From NCBI RefSeq assembly GCF_029168945.1, contig NC_083604.1, positions 45,937,686 through 46,001,685 on the forward strand: a stretch of DNA of 64,000 bases, read 5' to 3'. Under the pieces are notes generated by a model. That model saw nothing but the letters and a program-made list of their open reading frames with translations. It had not been told where the DNA came from and did not search any database. Shown here in pieces: positions 1 through 11,370 of the stretch. This DNA comes from Cannabis sativa (Eukaryota; Streptophyta; Magnoliopsida; Rosales; Cannabaceae). A program made the position numbers and the translations under genes. Each line of letters begins with the position of its first letter. Position 1 is the stretch's first letter.

Positions 1-2300
1 AGTACCTTTCCTGCAACTTCAACATTCAGTCCCTTTCTGGTAGACCTAGAGACTTCAGATAGGTTTTTACACTTCTCCAAAATAACTATTCCACCCCCAG
101 AGTAACCACCATCTTATCAGAAAGATTTTCTAGCACAAAGGCAAATTTCAAAATATGATATGGTGTAGTCTAAGAGTTTTAAAACACACCCTTATAGACT
201 AACATATAGTTCCTCTTCTTAATCTTAAGATTTACTTGATTGTCTTCCAATATTCTTCCACTGGATTAATCTGATACCTACTCATTACTCCCACTGAACA
301 GCAGGTGTCTGGTCTAAGGCATACAAAAGCATATCTAAGACCTCTCACTGTTGATTTAAGAAATTCTTTCATGGCTTTATGTTTTCTGGAATAGTTGAGA
401 CTTTTCCTTAGATAAATAAAATCTATGCCTGAGAAGTTGTGAAGCTTCTATAGATTGCCATTAGAAAGAAAATGCTTCAGCATCTTACTAAAGTAACTTG
501 CTTGCATTAGAGTAAGTAATTACCAGCTATACCACAAGCCAGAGGTTTAGATAAACTAAACCTATAATACTAGGAACAGGAAGTTTTGTTAAGTCCATTG
601 AATAGACTTATAAACGAAAATTTCCTTTCATGTCCTTGTAATAGAAAACTTTAGGTTAGTCCATGTGAATGGATTAAACCATAGTTCTCTTGGCTTTTCT
701 TCTTAGTTTCTTATCTTGACAATCCATTACTTGTTTAAACTCACAATGGATTTTAATCACTAGTGTCTTCCAAGTCATAAGAGGGTGAGTTCCTAGAAAC
801 TGTCCCACTACGACAAGGTACCGTGAATTATGTCTAAGAAAACTAAATGGTATTGACCTCTTCGGTTGTGACAAGAACACAGAGGCAGTGGGATCATCAT
901 ATGTCAAATAAGATGATAGAACACTTTTGGAATCAAGAAAAAATATCTCCTTTATTTGCTACTTCTCAAACTTAGTCATTTTCTTAGAAAAGTAGTATTT
1001 GTTTAAACAAACACTTTCTTATCTATTGACTATGGGATGGTCCACCCCTAATCACTTAGAATAGCTAACAAACATGCAAACAATGGTTAACAGTTCTAGC
1101 TTTTCTTAAGATTTTGATTAGGTCATCCATGAATCTAGTAATGATTTACATTAAGTATACAACCATTATATCATTCTGAAATTGTATTACCATAGAAGGT
1201 CTTAGGCAACAACTAGTAACTAATCATCAATATGCAAATCGAAATTTCTGTGGACGTAAGTTTGGATATGATTCAAAAATCAATTTAATGATCTTTGAAC
1301 TGCATATCTACTAACTATTTCTCCACCCCTATCAGTTCGCAAGATCTTTATCCACTTACCTTAATGGTTAATCACCATTGCTAGAAATTCATGAAATTTT
1401 TTTAAACATTTCGAATTTCTTTTGCATAAGGTAAAATCTAGAGTGATTTTTTAAGAATACAACGAAAAACTCATGTCCACCCCTGAATGTACATCCATCT
1501 GCGAATGAGATGAACTACTTTCTATGGATATAGGCATATTAACTCTTTGCAGAGATTGATCTTGTCAAAACCACTATGATCAAGATACAAATGCCATAGA
1601 TTAATAAAAAAATGTGGTTGAGTCTTTTGATGACTTAGGTTTAGTTACATCAAAGAGTTATTAGAATAGTGCAAGTGGATCCTGGTCACAGAATATTAAA
1701 CTCATATTCCATACAGTTTGAAACCAATGATAGAAAATGGTATTAAACACTTGAGAAAGTGTAACTGTATAGTATCCTGGAATTAGAAATATAAGAAAAT
1801 TTCTGTTTGGAATCTAAAATTAAAGTCAAAGACTTAAATTTATACCAAACATAATGAATAATTTTTTCTTGGACCAACACTACTAATTTAAACTCTAAGT
1901 CAGATTTGTCCATACAAGTAGGAGATTTCTAAGATTGAGGATTTATATCAATTGGGAATAGAATTTCAGGATTATAATCATATGCGTCATTTAATTTCTT
2001 AAGAGAAAATATAATGACATTAAATGATATATAGACCATTCATCCAATGATATGTTATTGAGCTAATTCGAAATGAATAAGCTAAGAGGAATTAGGATAA
2101 TTTCGTTTATGAATAAGAATCCAACGATGCTTCGATTAGTGAGAGTCAAAGTAATCTTATTTATACAATCTTCTTGTTTCATATTGTAAAAATACTAGTC
2201 TAAGGTGTCATCAATTGATGAACATCTAGATGTTGCATATACAATATTTATCTTTCGAGATCTAACACTATTATGTATGTCTAATGGTGAAAATCCACTA
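1..2300 (-). pseudogene. Decayed copia pol region of copy A
   Basis: This stretch holds the relic of protease, integrase, reverse transcriptase and RNase H, read on the minus strand. It has no open frame longer than about 80 codons. Similarity to copy D is patchy: integrase-derived sequence is clearest around 1290-1360. Copy B carries the same base changes and small deletions at nearly every position, so most decay predates the separation of A and B. The first few hundred bases next to the 3' LTR are cut off by the window edge. Confidence 0.65.
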
Positions 2301-2512
2301 GGGATTTATCTCATTAGATAAAGAAACCAAGTTAGACCAACAATGAAGATTCGAAATTAAACTACAACTTAATAACAGAAAATAACATGGTTCAATATAA
2401 ATTCATACACAATTCAGAAATTGTTAAACATATAGCAAGTAGGAATGACAAGTGAAAATACTAAAACATACAATCCTAAATAATTTCCAAGGTTTTCAAC
2501 AAACTGATATCA

Positions 2513-2818
2513 GTGTCCCGTTTAAGCGAGAGTCAAAGCTACCATCCATTGAATAGAGTTGTCAGCTCATCTAAAATGTTAAACATTCTAGCAACCTTTT
2601 ATTCGATCAAGATTGGAATTCAGCGTTGTCCCGTTTAGGCGAGAGTCAAGGCAATTCTATCTTATGAGCTTCCACCATTGTTTCATAATTTGCAAGTCAA
2701 ATATGGTCGCCACTATTAGGGTGATCCATACCATATAAAACACTTACAAACTACTTATCTTTCGAGATTAAACGATGCGAAATTGCTAATGAACGTTCCT
2801 CGATTAGGGAGGATTACT
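2513..2818. repeat. Iterated GGCGAGAGTCAA motif block, copy A
   Basis: A motif of the form GTCCCGTTTAGGCGAGAGTCAA occurs at 2513-2536 and 2625-2649. Weaker versions keep the TTAGGG core at about 2708-2730 and 2793-2818, and a further related copy lies near 2131. The same block is at 16955-17091 in copy B and 63344-63653 in copy D. It lies on the 5' side of pol in element orientation, in noncoding sequence. Its function is unknown. Confidence 0.6.
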
Positions 2819-2879
2819 CACTAAAACAAACACGATGTAAAACCAACAATGGAGATCGAATATTTTAATAATAAAGCTC

Positions 2880-5800
2880 ATTATTTAAAGTGAGTTGTAT
2901 TTTCTTTGATTCTCTTTATTTATTCTATTTATTTTAAATATATATTTATTTAATTAAAATTTCCAATTTAGAATGAAAAATTCTAAATATAAATTTTAAT
3001 TTAATATTTATAAATTTTACTTAGATGGATATGAAAATAACATGAATTTCTTCCATCTTAGTAATAATTTCCAATAAATATTTAGAAAAATATTCAATTT
3101 AAGTTGTTACAAAATTAATTTACAACTCAAATTTAATTTTCTATAAATATATATTGCATTTTTGAAAAATTAAAGTATTTAAGAATATAATTTTCGAAAT
3201 TGCTTGTTAAAATAAAAATAAATCCTGGAAAAATTATTCTAATTTAATGTTGGCCCAAAATTAATTAATAAAATTAATTTACAACAAAAAATATAATTTT
3301 CCTATTTAATTAAACATATAAGAAAAATTTCAAATATTTAAGTATGATGATGAAAATCAACTTAAATATTAATTTTCTATTTAATTAAATACACTAGAAA
3401 AATACTTCAAACAAAAACAGATAATATCTATCTAGATTTTCATGGACTAATTAATTCAATTTCTAATAATATACTTTAATTCATTTATTTTAAATTAATC
3501 AATAAATGAAAAAAAATCATTGATTTAAGTTGGTCCAAGAATTAAAATAAATAATTTACAACTTTAATCTATTTTTTAAATAAAATTTGAAATTCCAGCA
3601 TTTAAGAAATGCAATTTCGAAATTTGATTAATAAAATAAAGAAAAAATATATTTTGAAAATTATTTGAATTTAGTTGAAAAAATAAATTTCAACTAAAAA
3701 TAATTTTCTATTTAATTAAGTGTCATGAAAAAGAAATATTTAAGTATCATGATGAAAATCAACTTAGATATTTAATTTTAAAATTAATTAAATGTATTAA
3801 ATTCAAGAAATAAATAATTAAGTGTAGAGAAGGCTTAATTATTAATCTCTAGTTTAATACTAGGAAAAAATATACTTAAAATAAATTATACCAAAATTAA
3901 TTATTTCAATAATTAATTTCACAATGTATAATATTTTCCTATTTAATATTAGAAATAATAAGTAGTCTAGAAATAACTATCTAGAAAATATCTTATTTGA
4001 CTAAGTATCTTTTCCACAAAATTTAAAAAAAATATCTAATTTAAGTTGTATTACAAAAAATATAGAACATAAATATTTTTCAAATTTAAATTTAATTAAA
4101 TATCAAAAATTAAGTTGTAACCACTTAATTTGAAAATATTCCATTTTAAGTTAATATTCGAAAAGATATCAACTTAAAAAATATCTAAAGAATCTTAATA
4201 ACCAATACCTAAAATTCCTCAACTTAATTTTGAAATTTTAAATCCAAAAGATATTAAGATTTAAGCTGGTTAGTTATAGATAACTAAATATCAACTTAAA
4301 TAGGAATATTTAATGAAAAATTTAAATTAAGCTTCAGAAAGAATCTAGATGGTTATAACTCTATATTTAATTAAACACAAGAAAATACATATAGTTTAGC
4401 TTAGAATATAAAATTCTTTAAACTATGGTTTTCTTAAATTAATTTCAAAATAAATGAAATTAATTATGTTGCTAATCAATTTTATTAGGTTAAACTAATT
4501 TAATTAACCTAGTACAGTTGTTCAAATCAGGCAAATGGGCCTTCACAATTGGGGTAGTTCATGTGAGGGGGTGCTGGGTTCAGTATGTCGTACCTACTAC
4601 TATGGCTCCCAACTCTCACACAAGGCCCAAAAGAGAGGAATTTAACCTTAAAATGAACAACTGTTATTAATTGAATAGACCCAAAACTAAATGGGCCTAA
4701 ATAAAATCTATCAAGAACTATGATATTTTATTTAGCAACAACAACCTATATGCATCTATAACAAAATTAAACATATAGGCTCACACAGGCACACAATTTG
4801 GATGGATCCTATCATGTTGCTAGATCATACACAGATGAAAGAAGATTGTGAAAATATACTTGTTACAAATTATTTACTTAACCAAGGGAGCCATGAGTTA
4901 AAATCAGATCATTGGATCTGTCAACAAGTTAACCATGGTTATTTGCAATCAAGCAATAATAGGTTTTAAAAACTTACAAACAAGCTAAAACATAAACTCC
5001 TGCAACAAGGTTAGCTAGATAGTTGGAAGTAGGATTTATTTAATTTTAAATAATTAAATTTTGAAAAAAAAATCATTAAATAAAAAAAATTATTTTCGAA
5101 AATAATAAAATAAAATAAAATTTCAAAATTTCAAAATTAAAAAAAAATATTTAAAATTAAACCTACAATTTTGAAAAATTAGGTTTCAACCAACCTAAAT
5201 ATCATTTCAAAATTTGCTAACTACTTTTAAAAATTTAATGTTATTTTATAAATAAAAATTAAATAAAAAATTAAAAAAGATAAATAAATATCTTTTTCAG
5301 ATTTTAAATGTAATTTAAATAAATAAAATAACAAAATTTAAAATTACATGATTATAGTTATCTTATTTTAAATTTAAATAAGGTCAAATTATTTAAGGGT
5401 AAATACCATTTTGGACCCTCTGTTTTACGAAAGTTACCAATTGGACCGTGTGTTTTGTTAAATGACAAAATGGACCCCGTATTTTTTAAAATAGTACAAA
5501 TAGGACCCTGAATTGATTTTTTGTCAAAATAAAGTTTAATTATAATCCGATCTAAAAGTGTTATGACAAAACTGTTTATATTTTTTGTATCTGTTCGTAT
5601 TAAGCATTGTCTTCAAGTTGGTTGTATTAAAAAAAAGGTTGTCAAAAATTAAGCACAGGGTCCTATTTTTACTATTTTAGAAAATACAGGGTCTATTTTG
5701 TCATTTAACAAAACACAGGGTCCAATCTGTAACTTTTGCAAAACACAGGGTCCAAAATGGTATTTACCCATTATTTAAAAAAAAATTAATTTAAAAAATT

Positions 5801-6030
5801 TAATATCTGACCTTAAATTTAAAAATAAGATAAGATATAATCAAATTTCAAAATAAGATAGATAATTAAGCAAAAAGATAGATATTTACTATTTTTCAAA
5901 TTCAAATTACACTAATATCATGAATTAAATTTAAAAAATATTAATCAATTTAATTATGATAATTAGAATTTAATTAGGAATAGTAAATGTATAAATACAG
6001 AACTACACAAAAAATCGGAAGTTAAATCCA
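2880..6030. repeat. AT-rich noncoding interior with many short hairpins (copy A)
   Basis: About 3 kb between the motif block and the primer-binding-site end of the element is extremely AT-rich and has no credible coding frame. Many short inverted repeats recur, most with arms like AAGTTG and CAACTT or AATATTTAAGT and ACTTAAATATT. Examples are 3333-3370, 3103-3140 and 3524-3563. Copy B has the same tract at 17330-20090. In an active copia element this position would hold gag and the leader, and no gag similarity is visible here. A Mutator-like MITE interrupts it at 5397-5769. Confidence 0.6.
5397..5769. mobile_element. Mutator-like foldback MITE
   Basis: A 373-bp insertion begins GGGTAAATACCATTTTGG and ends with its inverse. 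It is flanked by a perfect 9-bp duplication ATTATTTAA (5388-5396 and 5770-5778), the size expected for the Mutator superfamily. Each terminal inverted repeat is about 115 bp and is itself made of four units of about 30 bp, carrying GGACC at 5413, 5443, 5472 and 5503 and CAGGGTC at 5656, 5687, 5716 and 5746. It has no coding capacity. The equivalent place in copy B (about 19910) lacks it, so it arrived after A and B separated. Confidence 0.85.
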
Positions 6031-6450
6031 TGAAAAAGCATGAAAAATCGAAGAAAAACGAACAAAATACGAGCTGTATGGACGGTATGCTGTGCATACT
6101 CGTCCGCGCGCGCATGGGGAGTGCATGGGCGTGGTTTCTCGGCGCAGGAGGGTCACCAGCATGATTTCCGCGCGCGAAAGCTAGTTGCCCGATTCTTGAT
6201 TTTTTTCGAAATTTCAAAAAATCATAACTAATTCAAATTAAATCGAAATTGAGTTCTGTAAAAAAATAACTTGCTTAATTTTTTTCCATACTATCCCATA
6301 AAAATAATTCCAGAAACAGATATTCAATTATTTCTTACGAAAATTCACAAACATCAATCAATCATCAAATAACACTCAATACAACATGATACCATCCAAA
6401 ACATCAAACAATCGTTTTAAAGTCCAAATTTCTTGCAAGCAAATCAATTA

Positions 6451-6467
6451 CCATGGCTCTGAGGCCA
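6451..6467 (-). other. Primer binding site, copy A
   Basis: Read on the minus strand, TGGCCTCAGAGCCATGG starts two bases inside the 5' LTR. It resembles the usual copia site for initiator tRNA-Met (TGGTATCAGAGC) with two changes at positions 4-5. The same two changes are present in copy B (20442-20458). Confidence 0.75.
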
Positions 6468-6469
6468 GT

Positions 6470-8364
6470 TGTTGGAAATTATTTTACCAGGATCTTAGAT
6501 CTACTCACCAGTATGTTGATTAACACCATAAATATGAACTCTCTAAAACGATGAAATAAACACATATAAAGTTTAGTAAACCTTACATTGGGTGCAGCGG
6601 AATATAATGACTCATTCCATTCAGATATCTAGCCCTTGATTCCTTTCTGTAGTAGAGCACTATCAATATCTGAACCTGGATCTCTTTCTCTCCTTCTTTA
6701 GTGTTGAAACTCCTTCTTGTTGAAAGTCTTTCTTCACGATCTTCCTCACTATGATTGAGGTATCACTTGTTGTGTGTGGGCACTACTCTAACACTAAGAA
6801 ATTTCAAAATTGAAGAGGGAAGAAAGAGAAGAAGGTGGCGGCTAGGTATAGAGAGAGAAGGCTCAGGTTTTTCTCTGAAGAAAAAAGTAGAAAATTTAGT
6901 GTAAATTTCCTGAAGCCTTCACTATCTATTTATAGCATTCCACTAGGGTTAGATTTGAATTATTTGGCATTAAAATAATGAAAATATCAGAGGTAAAACC
7001 CTACAAAAGTGGTCGGCCCTAGGAATATGGATTTGGGCCTCACTTTTTGCAATTTTGCAGTTTTATCTTTTCTCCATCTGATTTTCTCAAAAACACCAAT
7101 TTTCTAATTCAACCATTTAAATGCCAATTCTAACTATTTAATAACTATAAATAATTATTAAATAATATTGTCATTTATCATATCTATTAATTGAACCATA
7201 CAAAGTATCTTAATTAACAAATATGCCCTTAAAACTCTTTCTTTACAATTTCGCCCTTACTTAGTGAAAAAATTCACAAATAGACATAGTCTAATTTGAG
7301 AATTATAATTGATTAATCAAAACTAATTATATGAGTCTTACAAGCAATATTATCTCAACTAGTGGGGGGACCATGGGTCTATATAACCGAGCTTCGTATA
7401 AGCAGATCAAGAATTTATAACCTAAATTCACTGACTTATTAATTCTTCGTTGAATCCACGCATAGAACTTAGAATTGCACTCTCAGTATATCGAATGCTC
7501 TATATGTTCCACCATATAGACACATCATTAGTTATCCATTGTTATAATCCTAATGTGATCAATGATCCTCTATATGAATGATCTACACTGTAAAGGGATT
7601 AGATTACCGTTACACCCTACAATGTATTTTATCCTTAAAACACTTAACCCCATATAAATGATATTTCAGCTTATGTGAAATGAGATCTCCATCATTTATT
7701 TTCGTTTGGTCAAGCTCGAAGGAGATCATCCTTTACTTACTATTTGCCAGATAGAAGCTATAGATTCCATGTTTATGTTAGCGCTCCCACTCAATTGCAC
7801 TACCGTGTTCCCAAAATGTACGTATCACCCTGACCTAAAAGTAGGCTTAACTAACAAATCAAAGAACACGAATAGCCTCTTGAGATTGAGCCTAATCATA
7901 ACAGGATTAAGATCATTTGATCTAGGATCAACTAGGCGATATTGACTTGAATAGATATTACGGTAAGTTTAATAAATCTAAGTCAAAGTTCAATATCGGT
8001 CCCTTCCGATGCATACTCCATGCATCCAACCTGAGCTTTACTTTAACCAATGCTCTGGAAAGAACATAGCATTTTTCCAAATGCAAGTAAACTCTGTTGT
8101 AGATTATCATATCAGTAAAACCCTGTGTGTGATAAATCTAGGAAACTTTATTCACATAGTCATGTTTACTTTCCAATATGTTGACAACACAATAAACAGG
8201 ATCAAGTATGTGAAAAAGGTTTCAGACGAATTCATACATTATGTACATATAATCATGAAATAAATCATGTGAACCATGCAACATTAAATGTTATTTCTGA
8301 TCTATATAAATAAGTAAATCTGATTATATTGAAATGAGTTTTATTTAGGGCATAAAACCCAACA
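6470..8364 (-). repeat. 5' LTR of copy A (1,895 bp)
   Basis: The repeat starts TGTTGGAAATT and ends AAACCCAACA, giving the TG...CA ends and a short terminal inverted repeat. It matches the LTRs at 12252-14156, 20461-22363 and 57829-59720 end to end. A TATA box CTATAAATAG lies on the minus strand at 6926-6935, which puts U3 at roughly 6960-8364 and R-U5 at 6470-6900. Short open frames of 79 and 84 codons on the plus strand recur in the sister LTRs and are antisense by-products. Confidence 0.9.
6926..6935 (-). promoter_or_regulatory. LTR TATA box, copy A
   Basis: CTATAAATAG on the minus strand is kept at the same place in all five LTRs of this family (12719-12728, 20927-20936, 26144-26153, 58273-58282), including the most diverged solo copy. 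Transcription would run leftward into the element interior. Confidence 0.65.
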
Positions 8365-8673
8365 GGTTGATTGTAAGCTTTTGATACCATTTGAAAATTA
8401 AGAGGAATTCTTATTGTAGAAGGAGAGCAAGGAGCAGAAGGCACCAGTGGATGACTCCAACCGTGTTCTATCCCTTCAACTCTATCTTTTATATCTTTAG
8501 TTAAATTTCGTTAATTTTAGAATGTCTTTTAGTAGCTAAGTTCTTTTATGAATTATTATGTGAACCACTTGAGTATATTTTATGGATTAATGTGATTATT
8601 CAATTTCTTCTTCTTCTTTTTATTCAATTCCATACAAAATCTTTTTTAATTTTGAAGTTATTTACTAATCACT

Positions 8674-8946
8674 AGGGATGCACATTTTAAATAATTAGTT
8701 TATTGAATAATAATTGACGTAAAATATTTTAATTTTTATGTGGTTTAATATTTTTATATATTTAAATGTTTATTATAAACTTTATTTTTTTTTATTAAGG
8801 GATTCCCTGCCCCGTTCCCACCCCCATTAAAGGATTCCCTGCCCCATTCTCGATGGAAAATAAGCGAAGATGGAGATTAAAATCTTTAACAGAGATGGAG
8901 AATCAGGGAGAACTCCCCGCCAATTCCCCGTCCTTTGTGCATCCCT
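8674..8946. mobile_element. Candidate hAT-like MITE
   Basis: The ends are AGGGATGCACA (8674-8684) and its exact inverse (8936-8946), separated by 251 bp of noncoding DNA that includes runs such as CCCCGTTCCC and CTCCCCGCCAATTCCCCG. Ends of the AGGGATG type with a GC-rich subterminal tract are known in plant hAT-type MITEs. No exact 8-bp target duplication could be found, so the call rests on the inverted repeats and composition. Confidence 0.4.
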
Positions 8947-10015
8947 ATTGATCACCCTTAATTATTATTTATAAATTAAAATTAAAATTTAAAAAGTGAG
9001 ATTTAAATATGCTATGATTGTTATGGATAAAAATCAATTTAGGACGAGAGTATCTAGATTATTTGTATGATTTTTACTAGTTGCTATGCTTAATGCTATC
9101 TTTGTGATTAAACTTACCATTGAAATATAAGAAGTTTTCATATAGATTGAGTTTATAAATCTTAACCATATTATAAATTTCTTAACTCAGCTTATCAATT
9201 GAATAGGAAGAAGAGAAATTGGGTAATCACATTATGAAGTAAAATAAATAATAGTGGGGATCATAATAATCCTTATTTTTATCATTGTTATTTTTTAAAA
9301 AATTTAATTATTATTTGTTTTATTTACTTTTTTTCTAACAATTATTATTCATCAAATATAACTAAATAATTAATCAATTAGTAATAGATAATCAGTCTTC
9401 GAGGGAACAATACTTTATTTGTCATTATATTACTGGTTTCGATTTCATATACTTGCGTATCAAATTTATGAAACACTAGTCAAGGCTGCTCTATCATAGT
9501 GACTACTCTATGTCAGTTTGCTGATTTTTCTGTCTTGTTTTCTTTTGGTTATTTATGTTAGTAACAGTTATCTTTTTGTGTTTTCTATTGCCACTGGTGT
9601 TTTTGGTTAGCTATTATGCATTGTGTTTCTGGTTTAATTGAATTGGTGTCCTTGAGCATTACCTTCTCTTAAAAAAAATTGTAAATAGTTCAAATATCAT
9701 TTATAATGGGCTGAGGTTTTTTTTTTTTTTAAAGAAATGAGCTGAAAAATTTAGGGGCACAATAAATATATGAGAAATGCTAAGGGGCACCTTGGACCCC
9801 CATTGGCCATTGGAGTGGTCTTGGCACATATGCAATGTGGTCCAATTTTAAAGACTAATTTTACGTAAAGTGTTGCTCAATATAGACAATGTCCACATGT
9901 CTTTTTTTTCTTTTTTAATTTTTTATTAGAAAAAAATGTATTGTTTTTTACCTAAAAGCTCATTAATTTAATGTGATGTGAGACCATAGTTGGAACCTTT
10001 TATAGTTGTAAACCA

Positions 10016-10141
10016 TTAGAGCATTTTTTTAAAGAAAATATGACAAATCTTATGTGAATGAGAAAGAAAATAAAAAATTATATTTTAAAATGATGTGTGT
10101 ATTTTGAAACTATAATGTTGTCCCCTATTGGAGATGCTCTC
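10016..10141. mobile_element. Candidate short TIR element
   Basis: This small segment runs from TTAGAGCAT (10016-10024) to GGAGATGCTCT. It directly abuts a second element with the same end sequence at 10142. Both ends resemble the GAGCATCTCCAATGG ends of common plant MITEs. Exact borders are uncertain. Confidence 0.3.
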
Positions 10142-10664
10142 TTAGAGCATCTCTAATGGCAAAAATTTTGAAGATGCTTGCTTATGTGAATTTTTTATTT
10201 GGCAAAACACAAGAATGCTACAACGTTGGAGATAAATAAGTGTCATTATAAAATATTGTGTTGATGCCACTTCATGGCATTGATGCTATATTTTTTTTTC
10301 TTGTAAAAAATAAAAAATTAAAGGTAAATAATAGTGTGACAATATTTATAATTACAATAAATAATATATCAAATAATAATATCTGAGATCATAATTATAA
10401 CATTATTGAAAAGTGTTATACAATTAGAGTATTTGTTGAAATAAGAGTGTCAAAAATAATGTGGAAGAGAGATAAAATAAAATATTATATTTTTAGATGA
10501 TGTGGAGATTTTTAACACCTTTAAATAGTACTACCAGCTCTTACGGTGTCAAGCACCACAAGACGTGGCATGTGGCATGTGGTTATTGGTGTAAATGGTA
10601 TTAATAACCAATCACATCACACATCTGTATGTTGGGCACCATTTAACTAATATCAATGCTCTAA
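10142..10664. mobile_element. Candidate TIR element with TTAGAGCAT ends
   Basis: A 523-bp segment has perfect 9-bp inverted ends (10142-10150 and 10656-10664), followed on the left by CTCTAATGG, typical of plant MITEs. It contains no coding sequence. No convincing target duplication was found outside the ends. Confidence 0.4.
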
Positions 10665-10777
10665 ATATGTATAATTGATGTTAGTTATCAAGTACAATTT
10701 TTGTCTACCTCGTAATATCTCTCATGCTTTAAGCCTGTACTGAATTACACGCTTTTCACTAAATCTTGTTAGCACAG

Positions 10778-10792
10778 GTTACACAACTCACA
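10778..10792 (+). repeat. Left target-site duplication of LINE 1
   Basis: GTTACACAACTCACA is repeated exactly at 28705-28719, immediately after the LINE poly(A) tail. A 15-bp duplication is typical of target-primed reverse transcription. Confidence 0.9.
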
Positions 10793-11370
10793 GTCTCTGA
10801 GTATGCTCTAGAAGTTTCCTAGGGGTGCATCCTCTTCGTGTTCTGGTTCCATTGCCAGCCTCTTCCTTTCTCTTTCTATAATTTCTAATCCCAAATCTTT
10901 CATCTTTTACTATTTTCTAACTAAATCTTTGCATTTATTATTCATAAACTTATTCTCTCTTTTCAGAGGTAATAAATTAGCTCTACAGCTCGGGTTTGAG
11001 AGGCAGGAGAAGATTGCATCAGGGCAATTAATTTTTACTGCTAATACTTCCTTTTCTTATTGTAATTTAATGCTGAGGTTTTTTTCTTTGGCCAAAACAC
11101 TTTTCACCATCATATCAGCCATTTGATTGTTGTTGTTTCCTCTCCTAGTGGATTTTCCTCCACAGAGAGTCTACGAATTCAGGATCTGGGCTATGGCTAG
11201 GGTGGATCGATTTGGCATCTTCCAGGTTTCCTACGAGCCCCTTCTACTCTAGATATTACTCTATTCTTGTCTATTTAAGGATCTCTATTAACTTCAATTT
11301 TATGGTTCTGTACTTAGCCTTGTACTCTCTTTACCACCAAACCTCTTGTTCTTCTCGTCACCTTTTCACT

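Larger units (their letters stand above)
1..8364 (-). mobile_element. Partial Angela-like Ty1/copia element, copy A (decayed, non-autonomous)
   Basis: This is a minus-strand LTR retrotransposon whose 3' LTR lies left of the window. The part visible is the interior (1-6469) and the 5' LTR (6470-8364). The interior aligns along its whole length with the interior of copy B (window base 1 corresponds to about 14482), and its LTR is the same family as those of B, D and the solo LTR E. No open polyprotein remains. Stretches such as 1290-1355 are recognisable only because they match the integrase-coding part of copy D near 62008-62062. Assignment to the Angela/BARE lineage is inferred from the proteins of copy D and the 1.9-kb LTR length. 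The flank after 8364 does not match the flank of copy B, so A is a separate insertion. Confidence 0.85.
8365..10777. other. Intergenic region, no gene recognised
   Basis: The region is AT-rich with no coding frame of note. It contains a hAT-like MITE candidate (8674-8946) and two short elements with TTAGAGCAT ends (10016-10141 and 10142-10664). The stretch 9755-10000, which includes a GGGGCACCTTGGACCCCC segment, looks repetitive but its borders could not be set. The right end is the 15-bp target site used by the LINE at 10793. Confidence 0.5.

Noticed and set aside
6040..6231. GC-richer patch with frames on both strands (5963-6231).
   Set aside because: The GCGCGCG-containing patch stands out in the AT-rich leader, but copy B has a shorter unrelated stretch here and neither strand gives a recognisable product.
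7706..8263. Plus-strand frames of 77-99 codons repeated at 7706, 8009, 13500, 13803, 21707, 22010 and 59052.
   Set aside because: They lie inside the LTRs, antisense to the element. Their similarity follows from LTR identity. The frames differ in length between copies and are broken in solo LTR E, and no domain is visible.
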